Below, in pieces: positions 43,777 through 52,530 of a stretch of DNA of 64,000 nucleotides (its first letter is position 1; each line of letters starts with the position of its first letter). Where the stretch lies: positions 248,001 through 312,000 of the forward strand of contig NZ_SHMP01000005.1 in NCBI RefSeq assembly GCF_004217335.1. Reading direction: 5' to 3'. A program made the translations under genes and the position numbers. The notes under the pieces are model-generated. The model did not search any database, had not been told where the DNA came from, and was given only the letters and a program-made list of their open reading frames with translations. The DNA comes from Natrinema hispanicum. GTDB taxonomy: Archaea; Halobacteriota; Halobacteria; Halobacteriales; Natrialbaceae.

Positions 43777-44253
43777 TCAGTCATCGAACGGGTCGAAGTC
43801 GTCAGGGGGGCCTGCATCGTCGGGCGGCCCGGCACCGACGGGCGGACCGCGCTCGCGGTCGTCCGAGTCGTCGACATCGTCAGTGATACCGGCTTCCTCG
43901 AGCGTCCGGTCGACGATCTCGATGGCGTCGCCATTTTCATCGTCATCAGTATCGACACCGTCGTCACGACCACTGTCGGCTGACTGGGCAGCCTCTCCGG
44001 GTTCGTCATCAGAACCGCTATCGACACTATCGTCGGTCGGATCGCTCGTGGCCGTCGCCGGTTCGGGCTCATCGACGTGCTCGCGGTCGTCTGTCGCATT
44101 CACCTCATCCGAGTCGACTCCGGACGTCGTCAGCTCGTTGGTCGTCAGTTCCGGTGCGAACAGGACTGCAAGCGCACTAAATACGAGTGCTGCGGCCACG
44201 ATGATGGCGAAAAATGTGACCGTCGATGGACGATCGTCACGGGAGCGGGACAT
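43777..44253 (-). CDS. Single-pass membrane protein with a long acidic low-complexity tail
   Basis: The 158-residue protein has a short basic start (MSRSRDDRPS), one transmembrane helix (residues 12-33), and about 120 residues rich in Asp, Glu, Ser and Thr. It ends with repeated Gly/Pro/Asp units such as GPPDDAGPPDDFDPFDD. It may be a surface-exposed anchor or linker protein. ATG 44253 is chosen because the helix starts soon after; the longer frame adds non-conserved residues. No family is recognised. It is divergent from leuS. Confidence 0.6.
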   Translation of the reverse strand: MSRSRDDRPSTVTFFAIIVAAALVFSALAVLFAPELTTNELTTSGVDSDEVNATDDREHVDEPEPATATSDPTDDSVDSGSDDEPGEAAQSADSGRDDGVDTDDDENGDAIEIVDRTLEEAGITDDVDDSDDRERGPPVGAGPPDDAGPPDDFDPFDD

Positions 44254-44468
44254 TCGATTACTCGAGGGGAGACGATCAACTCGCTTTGTTACGTCCAGCC
44301 CACAGTTCCATAGGCACTGGATTCGCCACTCCGTTCGACTGGCGTCGAACCGCTCGAGCGGGCGGTCGACGCAGCCAACGCTGGCCATGACGCTCGGCAA
44401 GACCGTCGTCCACGGCCGAACAATGATATAGCCGGCCCACCGAGTGACACGCAACGGATCTCCCGATA

Positions 44469-47138
44469 ATGACGAGTCATTACGATCACGCGCAGGTACA
44501 GGAGTTCTGGCAGTACGTCTGGGAGCGTGACGACGTCTACGCGCTCGATTCCGACGCCGAGGATCCGACCTACGTCCTCGGAATGTTTCCCTACACGTCG
44601 GGGACGCTCCACATGGGGCATATCCGCAACTACGCGATTACGGACGCCTACGCGCGGTATCGCCGGATGCAGGGCGACGATGTCCTCCACCCGATGGGCT
44701 GGGACGCCTTTGGCCTCCCCGCCGAGAACGCCGCGTTCGAGCGCAAGACCGACCCCGAATCCTGGACGCAGGCGTGTATCCGGCGCATGCGCGAGGAACT
44801 CGAGACGATGGGCTTTGGCTACGACTGGTCTCGGGAGATCACCACCTGTGAGCCCGACTACTATCGGTGGAACCAGTGGCTGTTCGAGCAGTTCTACGAA
44901 GACGGGCTCGTCGACTACGAAGCGGCGACGGTCAACTGGTGTCCCGACTGTGAGACGGTGTTAGCCGACGCACAGGTCGAAGAGCGCGACGGCACCCGCG
45001 TCTGCTGGCGCTGTGAGACTCCCGTCGGCCGCCGGGAACTCGACCAGTGGTTCTTTACGATCACCGACTACGCCGAAGAGCTATACGAGGGTCTCGACGA
45101 CCTCGAGGGCTGGCCTGACGGCGTCCGCGAGATTCAGCGTAACTGGATCGGCCGTCAGGAGGGCACGCGGATCACGTTCGAGGTGTCCCATGACGCAGGC
45201 GACGAGAGCGCCGACGTCGTCGACGTGTTCAGTACTCGTCCGGAGACGATCCACGGCGCGACCTATCTCGCGGTCTCGCCGGGTCACGACCTGGCGCGGA
45301 CGCTGGCCGAGGCGGACGACGCGGTCGCCGACTACGTCGAGACCGTCCGCGAACAGGCCCCCGACGAGGTCGGCTTTGCGGGTATCGAAACCGACGCGAC
45401 CGCCATCAATCCGCTGACCGGCGACGAACTCCCCGTCTACGTCGCCGGCTACGTCCTAGAAGACGTCGGCACTGGGGCCGTGATGGGCGTGCCCGGCCAC
45501 AACGAGCGCGATCACGCCTTCGCGCTCGAGCATGACCTGCCGATCGAGCGCGTGATCGTCCCCGAAGGTGACAGTAATGACAGTGAACGCGACGAAACGG
45601 AACCCTACACCGGCGAGGGCACCCTCGAGGGAAGCGGCGAGTACGACGGCCTCGACAGCGTGGCGGCCCGCGGGCAACTCGTCGAAGACCACGACGCGCT
45701 CTCCGAAGACGTCACCTACCGGCTGCGCGACTGGCTGATCTCCCGCCAGCGCTACTGGGGGACGCCGATTCCGGTCGTCCACTGCGATGACTGCGGGCCG
45801 GTGATGGTTCCCGAAGAGGAACTCCCGGTCGAACTCCCCGAGTTCGTCCGGACCACGGGGAACCCACTGGACGCCGCCGAGGAGTGGAAGGCGACGACGT
45901 GCCCGGAGTGTAGCGGCTCTGCTGAGCGCGAGACGGACACGATGGACACCTTCGTCGACTCCTCGTGGTACTTCCTGCGATTCCTCTCACCGCAGCTTGC
46001 GGACGCGCCGTTCGACACCGATCGCGCCAACGAGTGGCTCCCCGTCGACGTCTACGTCGGCGGCGAGGAACACGCCATCCTCCACCTGCTCTATACGCGC
46101 TTTTTCACGAAGGCGCTGGCCGATCTGGGCTTGCTCGAGCACCGCGAACCGATCGAGGAACTCCGGAGTCAGGGGACGGTGCTGTACGACGGCGAGAAGA
46201 TGTCCAGTTCGAAGGGCAACGTCGTCGCACCCGAGGAGTACGGCGCGGAGACGACGCGGCTGTTCGTCCTCTCGGCGGCCCACCCCGAACAGGACTTCGA
46301 GTGGACCGCCAACAACGTCCGCGGGGCCTACGACCTCCAGCAGACGCTCTATGGGATGGCGACCGACTTCGTCGAGGAGGGCGACACCCGCGTCGAACGC
46401 CGCGATCACGACGCGTACGTCGACCGGGAGATCGACCGGACGATCGCCGCGGTCACTGAAGAATACGAGCGGTTCCGGTTCCACCGCGCCGCAACCGAGA
46501 TCCAGGAACTCGCACGCCTGCTCCGGCGTTACCGCGCGTACGACCGGCCACACGACGAGGTCTACCGACGCGGTCTGCTGACGCTGGCCGCGCTGATCGC
46601 TCCGATGGCCCCCCACCTCGGGGAAGAACTCTGGAACAAACTCCGGGGCGACGGGCTGGTCGTCGAAGCCGACTGGCCCGAGCCCGCAGGCGATCGATCG
46701 GCCTACCAGCTCGAGCGCCAGCTGGTCGAACGTACGCTCGAGGATGTCCGAGACATCGTCGATGTCGCCGCGATCGACGAGCCCGAGCGCATCGAACTGG
46801 TTTGCGCTCGCGAATGGAAGTACCGGGCCGCCGAACTGGTCGATGAGGGGGCCCCTGACGGCGATACCGACACCATCATCGAGCAGGTGCTCGCAGCCGA
46901 CGATGTCGACGCCGACCGCGAGACCGTCGGTGCGTTCGTCGGGCAACTGGTCGGCCGCGAGGACGGCGCGGAGTCCGGCCAGTTGCTCGGCCCTGCCCGC
47001 GAACTCGAGGTCCTCGAGCACGCGACCTGGCTCGTCACAGACGAGTTCGGGGCGACCGTCACCGTCCGCCGGGCCGACGCCGACGACGAACTGGCGGCGA
47101 AAGCACGACCCGGCAAACCGGCGATCTACATCGAGTAG
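44469..47138 (+). CDS. leuS: Leucyl-tRNA synthetase (bacterial type)
   Basis: The 889-residue class I synthetase charges tRNA-Leu. The HIGH motif is HMGH (48-51), in PYTSGTLHMGHIRNY. The zinc-bearing insertion shows CPDCETVL and CRRCET-like knuckles (NWCPDCET, VCWRCETP). The editing domain follows, with TSRPETIHGATYLAVSP-like FSTRPETIHGATYLAVS. A DSSWYFLRFLSPQ block leads to the KMSKS motif as KMSSSKGN (about 576). The anticodon-binding helices and a C-terminal domain complete the chain. Organisation and length match bacterial LeuRS rather than the archaeal/eukaryal form; this is known for haloarchaea. The ATG is preceded by atatag at 44432. Single gene, no operon. Confidence 0.96.
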   Translation: MTSHYDHAQVQEFWQYVWERDDVYALDSDAEDPTYVLGMFPYTSGTLHMGHIRNYAITDAYARYRRMQGDDVLHPMGWDAFGLPAENAAFERKTDPESWTQACIRRMREELETMGFGYDWSREITTCEPDYYRWNQWLFEQFYEDGLVDYEAATVNWCPDCETVLADAQVEERDGTRVCWRCETPVGRRELDQWFFTITDYAEELYEGLDDLEGWPDGVREIQRNWIGRQEGTRITFEVSHDAGDESADVVDVFSTRPETIHGATYLAVSPGHDLARTLAEADDAVADYVETVREQAPDEVGFAGIETDATAINPLTGDELPVYVAGYVLEDVGTGAVMGVPGHNERDHAFALEHDLPIERVIVPEGDSNDSERDETEPYTGEGTLEGSGEYDGLDSVAARGQLVEDHDALSEDVTYRLRDWLISRQRYWGTPIPVVHCDDCGPVMVPEEELPVELPEFVRTTGNPLDAAEEWKATTCPECSGSAERETDTMDTFVDSSWYFLRFLSPQLADAPFDTDRANEWLPVDVYVGGEEHAILHLLYTRFFTKALADLGLLEHREPIEELRSQGTVLYDGEKMSSSKGNVVAPEEYGAETTRLFVLSAAHPEQDFEWTANNVRGAYDLQQTLYGMATDFVEEGDTRVERRDHDAYVDREIDRTIAAVTEEYERFRFHRAATEIQELARLLRRYRAYDRPHDEVYRRGLLTLAALIAPMAPHLGEELWNKLRGDGLVVEADWPEPAGDRSAYQLERQLVERTLEDVRDIVDVAAIDEPERIELVCAREWKYRAAELVDEGAPDGDTDTIIEQVLAADDVDADRETVGAFVGQLVGREDGAESGQLLGPARELEVLEHATWLVTDEFGATVTVRRADADDELAAKARPGKPAIYIE

Positions 47139-47299
47139 CCGTCGCTGGCTCTCTCACGACAACTTGTAGCCCCTCGTTTGCGTTCGAACGGCTCCAATGC
47201 CGCGGATTCGTGGCTGTGACAGTCGATATCGATACCCGGTGACGAGGCCACATCTCGAAAGACAGTTTTATTCCATCAGGTTTGGAAGGCCCGAATACG

Positions 47300-47593
47300 A
47301 TGGTGGAGGGTGGCGATCGCAGCGACGCACAGCCAGCGAAACCGCCGAGTCAGGCGGTGATCGAAACAGTCGCCGACGCGGAAGGGATCGAGTCGGTCGA
47401 CCTCGCACCGCCGCAGTACGAACCGCTTCATGCAGTCATCGACCCGGCAGCGCTCGACGAGCTCTTTGCCGAGCGGTCGAACGGTGCGACCAGACCGGGC
47501 GGAACGGTCTCGTTCCCGTTCTGTGGCTACCACGTCACTGTCGGCTACGATGGAACGGTGACGCTCGAGGAATCGACCGACCTAGCGGACTGA
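47300..47593 (+). CDS. HalOD1 domain protein
   Basis: The 97-residue protein contains one HalOD1 output domain: helix SQAVIETVADAEGIE, strand VDLAPPQYEPLHAVID, ALDELFAER and the final strands VSFPFCGYHVTVGYDGTVTL. HalOD1 domains are small modules found in many haloarchaeal regulators and as single proteins; their role is unclear. ATG 47300 is chosen, with a ttttatt TATA-like sequence about 30 bases upstream. It stands alone between leuS and the DUF420 gene. Confidence 0.85.
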   Translation: MVEGGDRSDAQPAKPPSQAVIETVADAEGIESVDLAPPQYEPLHAVIDPAALDELFAERSNGATRPGGTVSFPFCGYHVTVGYDGTVTLEESTDLAD

Positions 47594-47753
47594 GACGCGT
47601 TCCAGTCAGTTGGTGCCGGCAGGTGCGCCGAAATCCAGTGACAGCAGCTCGTATGCCACGGCGACTCGAGACCCGAAGCCACAGCACCATCGATCTCGAT
47701 CGAATTCGAAGCGAACAGCAAGCATGATACGGCGGTGCTCCTAACGGTCGATA

Positions 47754-48356
47754 ATGGCAACTGCTGATGCGAGACGGCATCTTCGGGAGCAGCCGCTAGG
47801 TGTCACGGTCCTCCTGACGATCGTCGGCTACGCGCTGGTCCTCGGAACGTTCCTGCTCGATGTGCCGATCTATCCCGACCTGACGAACGCACAGGTCAAT
47901 CTCCTCTCGCACGTGATCGCGGTCATCAACACGACCGCGACGGTGGTGTTGACACTGGGCTGGTACTGGATCCGCAAAGGCGAGGTCGAGAAACACCGCT
48001 TGGCGATGGTCAGCGGCTTCGTGTTGATCCTTGGGTTCCTGGTCGTCTATCTGCTCAAGGTCGGCGGCGGCGGCACGAAAGAGTTCGTCGGCCACCAGGG
48101 CGTCTACTACGCCTACCTCGTCATGCTGGCGATCCACATCATCCTCTCGATCATTTCGGTGCCGGTCGTCCTTTATGCGCTGGTTCTGGGACTGAGCCAT
48201 ACGCCCGCCGAACTCAGACAAACGCCCCACGCGAAGATCGGCCGGATCGCTGCCGGCGCGTGGATCCTGAGTCTAGTTCTCGGCGTCGTCACCTACGCGA
48301 TGCTCAACCACATCTTCGACTACGAGTTCGCGGCGCTGCTCGTCCCGCTCGTCTGA
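47754..48356 (+). CDS. DUF420 membrane protein (CtaM/YozB-like, oxidase assembly)
   Basis: The 200-residue protein has five transmembrane helices. Conserved DUF420 features include LLSHVIAVINTTATVVLTLGW, KGEVEKHRLAMVSGF and the histidine-rich FVGHQGVYYAYLVMLAIHIILS. Bacillus CtaM, a relative, is needed for maturation of cytochrome aa3-type oxidase, so a similar respiratory role is likely. Membrane histidines (HRLAM, GHQG, AIHI) may bind a cofactor. It has no adjacent partner; ctaB is about 8 kb away. The ATG at 47754 is the first plausible start. Confidence 0.85.
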   Translation: MATADARRHLREQPLGVTVLLTIVGYALVLGTFLLDVPIYPDLTNAQVNLLSHVIAVINTTATVVLTLGWYWIRKGEVEKHRLAMVSGFVLILGFLVVYLLKVGGGGTKEFVGHQGVYYAYLVMLAIHIILSIISVPVVLYALVLGLSHTPAELRQTPHAKIGRIAAGAWILSLVLGVVTYAMLNHIFDYEFAALLVPLV

Positions 48357-48431
48357 GCGGCTCCGGCTGGGAGCTGCGTCCCAGTAGACCAACAACTTCT
48401 CACGTCAGCCGCCCGTACCGTCGAGCAACGA

Positions 48432-49331
48432 ATGCAATTCGTCGAAGAAATCGTCGTGGACGAGTTTCTCCCAACCGTCCGGTCGCTGCTGGCCGGCGAT
48501 CTGCGCGATCGGGGCTTCACCCAGAGCGAGGTCGCTGACGTCCTCGGGATTAGCCAGAGCGCCGTCTCGAAGTACGCCCACGGCGACGTGACCGTCAACG
48601 ATCGCATCGCCACCGACGACCGCGTCCAAGACCTCGTCGAGCAACTCGGGACCGGCCTGGCCGCCGAAGAGATCTCCCCCGTCCAAGCCCTGATCGAACT
48701 CGAGGTGCTGATCCGCGAACTCGAGGCTGGCGGCGACCTGCTTGCCCAGCTCCACGAGGAGGCCGTCCCGGAGCTAGCCGACCACGGCTCGAGCTTTCGC
48801 GTCCACGACCCTGAAAGCGATCTGCGGACCAGCGAGCGGGTGCTCTCGTCGCTCCGGCGTGGGCTGCGCATCCTCGAGACGGCGAGTGGCTTTACCGCGC
48901 TCATCCCTGCGGTCGGCGCGAACCTCGTCGCCTGCACGCCCGACGCCGACGACGTCGACGACGTTGCGGGCGTGCCGGGTCGAATCTTCGACGTAAAAGG
49001 GCGAGCGACCGTCCCAGCAGACCCCGAGTTCGGCGTCTCAGAACACGTTGCAAGCGTGTTGCTGGCCGCACGTCGCCACGGCGCGGACGTGTCGGCGGGG
49101 ATCAACATCACCTACGATCCAGAACTGATCGACGAACTGGCCGCACAGGGCCACGTCGCCGCCGAGTTCGACGAATCCGACGACGTCGCCTCGAGCGTCG
49201 GCGCGGCGATCGAAGACGAACCCGAAGCGACGGTGCTCTACCAGACCGGCGGGATGGGGATCGAACCACTGATCTACGTACTCGGTACCGACGCGGAGTC
49301 GGTCGCAGACACGGTCCGATCGCTGGTCTAA
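48432..49331 (+). CDS. thiR: Thiamine-responsive transcription regulator (HTH-ThiN)
   Basis: The 299-residue protein has an N-terminal helix-turn-helix (FTQSEVADVLGISQSAVSKY, residues 29-48), a helical linker, and a C-terminal ThiN domain from about 120. The domain includes ILETASGFTALIPAVGANLV, RIFDVKGRATVPADPEFG and GMGIEPLIYVLG. This HTH-ThiN organisation is that of ThiR, which binds thiamine phosphate and controls thiamine genes in haloarchaea (established for the family). Thi4 lies 2 kb downstream on the other strand and is a plausible target. The SAM-dependent methyltransferase follows within 10 bases, so those genes may be cotranscribed. Confidence 0.88.
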   Translation: MQFVEEIVVDEFLPTVRSLLAGDLRDRGFTQSEVADVLGISQSAVSKYAHGDVTVNDRIATDDRVQDLVEQLGTGLAAEEISPVQALIELEVLIRELEAGGDLLAQLHEEAVPELADHGSSFRVHDPESDLRTSERVLSSLRRGLRILETASGFTALIPAVGANLVACTPDADDVDDVAGVPGRIFDVKGRATVPADPEFGVSEHVASVLLAARRHGADVSAGINITYDPELIDELAAQGHVAAEFDESDDVASSVGAAIEDEPEATVLYQTGGMGIEPLIYVLGTDAESVADTVRSLV

Positions 49332-49340
49332 GCCCCCACG

Positions 49341-50015
49341 ATGGCGACGGAATCACAGGCGTTCTACGGTCGTTGGGCACGACTCTACGATCTGATCGCA
49401 CGCCGCACGCCCGGGATCGCACAGCTCCGCCGGCGAGCGGCCGCCGCCTGCCGGCTCGAGCCCGGCGATACCGTCGTCGAAATGGGCTGTGGCACGGGGG
49501 CGAACCTTCCGTTTCTTCGCGAACAGGTCGGCCCCGAGGGAACCGTGATCGGGATCGATTTCACCCGGCCCGTCCTCGAGCGGGCACGAGTAGCGACTGC
49601 GGACTATGACAACGTCCACGTCTTACAGGGCGACGCGACGCAACCACCGCTCGCGGCCGACGCGCCGGACGAGATCGATGCCGTGCTCGCGACGTTCGTC
49701 GTGGGGATGCTCGCAGAGCCAGCCGGTGCGGTCGACGACTGGTGTGACCTCGTTGGTCCCGACGGGACCGTCGTGCTCGCGAACGCTGCCCCGAGCCGGG
49801 AGTGGTACGCCCCGCCGGTCAACGCCGTCTTTCGGGCAATCGTCGTCCTCTCGACGCCGCCGACGACACAGCTTCGCTACGAGGACGATCCGGCTCGTCG
49901 GCTCGAGCAAAAGATCGACGCTGCACATACCCGGCTCCGCGAGCGAGCGGTCGCCGTCGCGGACGAAACACACGTCTTCGGCGTCGTCCGCCTGACCGGC
50001 GGCCTGCTCGGGTGA
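49341..50015 (+). CDS. Class I SAM-dependent methyltransferase
   Basis: The 224-residue protein has the Rossmann motif VVEMGCGTGANLPFL (motif I), GIDFTRPVLERAR (motif II acidic residue), LQGDATQPPLAADA and a VLANAAPSREW strand. It matches the Methyltransf_11/25 group. It is cytoplasmic, with S-adenosylmethionine as donor; the acceptor is unknown. The start lies nine bases after the ThiR stop codon, suggesting cotranscription. That closeness does not prove a thiamine role. Length is normal and nothing is missing. Confidence 0.85.
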   Translation: MATESQAFYGRWARLYDLIARRTPGIAQLRRRAAAACRLEPGDTVVEMGCGTGANLPFLREQVGPEGTVIGIDFTRPVLERARVATADYDNVHVLQGDATQPPLAADAPDEIDAVLATFVVGMLAEPAGAVDDWCDLVGPDGTVVLANAAPSREWYAPPVNAVFRAIVVLSTPPTTQLRYEDDPARRLEQKIDAAHTRLRERAVAVADETHVFGVVRLTGGLLG

Positions 50016-50029
50016 CCGTCCTGAGATCG

Positions 50030-50440
50030 TCACCCTGACGGATCGACGTTTTCCAACGGCTCCATTCGCGCTCGAACCTCGTCAGGAAGCAGCGACGGTC
50101 GTCCCGTGTCGGGATCGATGTGGACCATCGTCGTGTCGGCGGTCGCGGCGACCGTCCCATCGACGCGGATCTCGTATTCCATGGTGCAACTGGACTCGCC
50201 GAGGTTGGCTATCCAGAGTGCGACTGTTGGATCGTCATCCTTCGTGATCGGGTGCTTGAATTCGATCTCGAGGGTCGCGACGACGAACGAGATGTCTTCT
50301 GCTGCAACGTCGAGTACGTCCTCCAGATAGTCGACACGAGCGGTCTCGAGGTAGCTCGCGTAGACGGCGTTGTTGACGTGCCCTTGGGGGTCGAGATCGC
50401 GATACTGGACCGGAATCTCGACGGTGAACTCCTCGGTCAT
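50030..50440 (-). CDS. Hotdog-fold acyl-CoA thioesterase (4HBT family)
   Basis: The 136-residue protein has the 4HBT signature DLDPQGHVNNAVYASYLETA, in which the Asp and the HVNN histidine/asparagines form the active site. DDPTVALWIANLGESSCTMEY is in the central sheet. Such single hotdog enzymes form dimers or tetramers and hydrolyse acyl-CoA. ATG 50440 starts close to the first strand; longer frames add non-conserved residues. It converges on the methyltransferase and lies downstream of copy B of the dispersed repeat. Substrate unknown. Confidence 0.9.
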   Translation of the reverse strand: MTEEFTVEIPVQYRDLDPQGHVNNAVYASYLETARVDYLEDVLDVAAEDISFVVATLEIEFKHPITKDDDPTVALWIANLGESSCTMEYEIRVDGTVAATADTTMVHIDPDTGRPSLLPDEVRARMEPLENVDPSG

Positions 50441-50522
50441 TATACAGGTTCGAACGCGACTGCGACGAAAATACGCACCGGTCCCGGAAACGCCCCCGAG
50501 ACTCCGCATAGGGACTCCTTTC

Positions 50523-50603
50523 ATACGGTCTGCTGTCAGTCGTTTCCGGTGCAACTGCGACCCGTCCTGCGGTTGCACCGGTAAATCGGGACAGCAGACC
50601 GTC
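50523..50603. repeat. Dispersed hairpin repeat, copy B (most intact)
   Basis: An 81-bp element with two nested perfect stems: an outer 13-bp stem (50525-50537 with 50590-50602) and an inner 10-bp stem CCGGTGCAAC (50546-50555) with GTTGCACCGG (50572-50581). The same tail (cggttgcaccg, ...aaatcggga..agcagaccgt) recurs at 52440 and, degenerate, at 4911. It sits between convergent or tandem gene ends, immediately next to the stop codon at 50604. It would form a long hairpin in DNA or RNA. Confidence 0.75.
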
Positions 50604-51368
50604 TCACTCCGCGTACAGCCGTGCGTGCTCGCTGCAGAAGGCGGGCTCGCGCAACTGGGCGTCGATCAGGTCCTCGTGGGAGTGGGCGTTGAACAGCCGA
50701 CAGCCCTCTCGGTCGCAAAACGCCTCGCCGGTCTCGAGGTAGTGGTACGCCGCCAGAACGTACCCACACAGCGCATCGGTCGTCCGCGGGTCGTCTGCGA
50801 CCAGAAAGTCGCCCTCGACTTGGTTCTCGAGGACCTCTCGCGGCGGCGCATCACCTGACAGCAGGGCGTGGCGCTGCTTTTCCTTGTAGTACGCCTCGGG
50901 CTTTGCGGGGGCCTCGTAGAGCCCGGGCACCGACACCAGCGCCGGCTGGCCGAGGACGATCACGCGCTTGTGCCAGCGGCCGTCGTGGTCGCCCCACGTC
51001 CCGATGGCCCGATCGAGGATCGGGATGTGCAGCGTCTCGAGCCCCCGTTCTGCGGCGGGGAGCGCGGCGTTGAGTGCCCGCTGGATCTGGACCCCGTCGT
51101 AGAGGACGCCGCCCTCGCGTTCGGGGTGCTCGAGGGCACGTTCTTCGTAGCGGATCGTCCCGAGCATCGTGTTGCCCGTCTTGCGGTCGTACGGCGCGGT
51201 GACGCGCGCCTCGGCGAACCGCTCGGCGAGGTCCTCGGTGCGGTGGGCCTCGAGGAAGCGGTCGCGCACAGCTACGTCGGCGTCGATCCGTGCTCGCAGC
51301 CAGTCGGCGATCGCGTCGACGTCGGCGACGGTCGTCGGGGCGCGATAGCAGATGACTTGTTCGACCAT
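50604..51368 (-). CDS. DUF6775-like putative metallopeptidase
   Basis: The 254-residue protein starts MVEQVICYRAPTTVADVDAI. It contains HIPILDRAIGTWGDHDGRWHKRV and a C-terminal metal-binding pattern in FCDREGCRLFNAHSHEDLID and FCSEHARLYAE. The C-terminal Cys/His arrangement resembles the structural zinc site of archaemetzincin-type proteins, and I relate it to DUF6775 (putative metallopeptidases). A clear HExxH is not present: the nearest is HDGRWHKR. Peptidase activity is therefore doubtful. It lies downstream of Thi4 with 18 bases between, so cotranscription is possible. The start ATG 51368 is the natural first residue. Confidence 0.65.
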   Translation of the reverse strand: MVEQVICYRAPTTVADVDAIADWLRARIDADVAVRDRFLEAHRTEDLAERFAEARVTAPYDRKTGNTMLGTIRYEERALEHPEREGGVLYDGVQIQRALNAALPAAERGLETLHIPILDRAIGTWGDHDGRWHKRVIVLGQPALVSVPGLYEAPAKPEAYYKEKQRHALLSGDAPPREVLENQVEGDFLVADDPRTTDALCGYVLAAYHYLETGEAFCDREGCRLFNAHSHEDLIDAQLREPAFCSEHARLYAE

Positions 51369-51386
51369 CGGGTGGGGGAAGTGTGG

Positions 51387-52316
51387 TTAGTCGTCGGCCG
51401 GTGCGGCTCGCGAGGTCAACTCGACGGGTTCTGCGTCGACCTCGAGTTCGTCTAAGGCGACCTGTGCGGCGCGCTTACCCGAAACGAGCATGGCACCGAA
51501 GGTCGGTCCCATCCGCGGGAGGCCGTAGGTCGTCGCGGTTGCCATCCCGGTCGCGATGAGGCCGTCGTGGACGAGACCGGTGTGTTCGACGACGGCGTCC
51601 TCGCTTTTGCCGACCCACATCGAGTCGTGACCGGGCGAGTCGTGGCCGGGTGCGCCATAGGTGTCGTCTTCGGTCTGGTCCATGACTTGGCCGCGCTCGC
51701 GGGCGTCCTGAATGCCGGGCGCGTCGAGGACGCCGCGCTCGTCGAGTTTCGTGACCGCCATCGCGTCGTGGCCGGTCGCGTCGATAACTAAGTCGGCCTC
51801 GACGGCGATCGGGTCGACGCAGGTGATCTCGCGAGGCAGCGCGTGGACCGGCGTCCAGTTCATCACGATCCCCGAGACTTTGTGGTCCTCGCGGATGACG
51901 ATGTCCGTAAACTCGGTCATGTTCTGCATCTTCGCGCCTGCGTCGCAGGCGGCCTTGATCAGGCCCGAACAGGCCTCGGGCCCGTTCGCGACGTAGAGTC
52001 CCTCGCTGTCTTGGGCCTGTTTGTAATCCACCTCGAGGTCCTCGAGGATCTGTTGGGCGGGATCGCGTACCGTCACCTTGTTCATCAGGAAGCCGCCGAG
52101 CCAGAAACCGCCGCCGAGGTAGTTGTTCTTCTCGACGACCATCGTCTGGACACCGCGCTCGGAGAGTTCCTTCGCAGCGGTCAGCCCCGAGGGGCCGCCG
52201 CCGACGATGATGACGTCCGAGTCCGAGAAGTCCATGAACTCCTCGGTCCACTCCTGTCCGATTGCGCGCGTGACGTCCGCTTCACCGACCTGACTGAACT
52301 GCTCGAATTCGCTCAT
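51387..52316 (-). CDS. thi4: Thiamine thiazole synthase Thi4 (ADP-thiazole synthase)
   Basis: The 309-residue protein makes the thiazole precursor of thiamine from NAD, glycine and a sulfur source. The FAD/NAD-binding motif [20 protein letters not shown] is near residue 36, with [23 protein letters not shown] and [15 protein letters not shown] following. Cys166 in REITCVDPI is the position that in yeast Thi4 donates sulfur; haloarchaeal Thi4 is known to require it. So this is probably the single-turnover (suicide) type, rather than the sulfide-dependent type with His. A 214-base gap with repeat copy C precedes it. ThiR nearby could regulate it. No thiamine riboswitch motif was found. Confidence 0.95.
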   Translation of the reverse strand: MSEFEQFSQVGEADVTRAIGQEWTEEFMDFSDSDVIIVGGGPSGLTAAKELSERGVQTMVVEKNNYLGGGFWLGGFLMNKVTVRDPAQQILEDLEVDYKQAQDSEGLYVANGPEACSGLIKAACDAGAKMQNMTEFTDIVIREDHKVSGIVMNWTPVHALPREITCVDPIAVEADLVIDATGHDAMAVTKLDERGVLDAPGIQDARERGQVMDQTEDDTYGAPGHDSPGHDSMWVGKSEDAVVEHTGLVHDGLIATGMATATTYGLPRMGPTFGAMLVSGKRAAQVALDELEVDAEPVELTSRAAPADD

Positions 52317-52439
52317 ACAACTAGGTGGTATGATTTAGTGGTAATAAAACTGTCGTAGCTATTGCTTGAAAGACGATTTGGTGTGAGAATCACACACAAA
52401 AGAATTGTCGTCGCTCGATTTCGGCTGATCGACTGCTTG

Positions 52440-52520
52440 ATACGGACTCCTGTCCGTCAGTACCGATGCACCCGCGACCGACCTGGGGTTGCACCGAGAA
52501 ACCGGGATAGCAGACCGTAT
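52440..52520. repeat. Dispersed hairpin repeat, copy C
   Basis: An 81-bp element bounded by atacgg on the left and ccgtat on the right, related to copy B (50523) through the tails ggttgcaccg and gcagaccgt. Its outer arms match with about three mismatches, so the hairpin is weaker. It sits in the intergenic space between the Thi4 start and the small membrane protein gene. Confidence 0.7.
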
Positions 52521-52530
52521 GCGTTGACGG

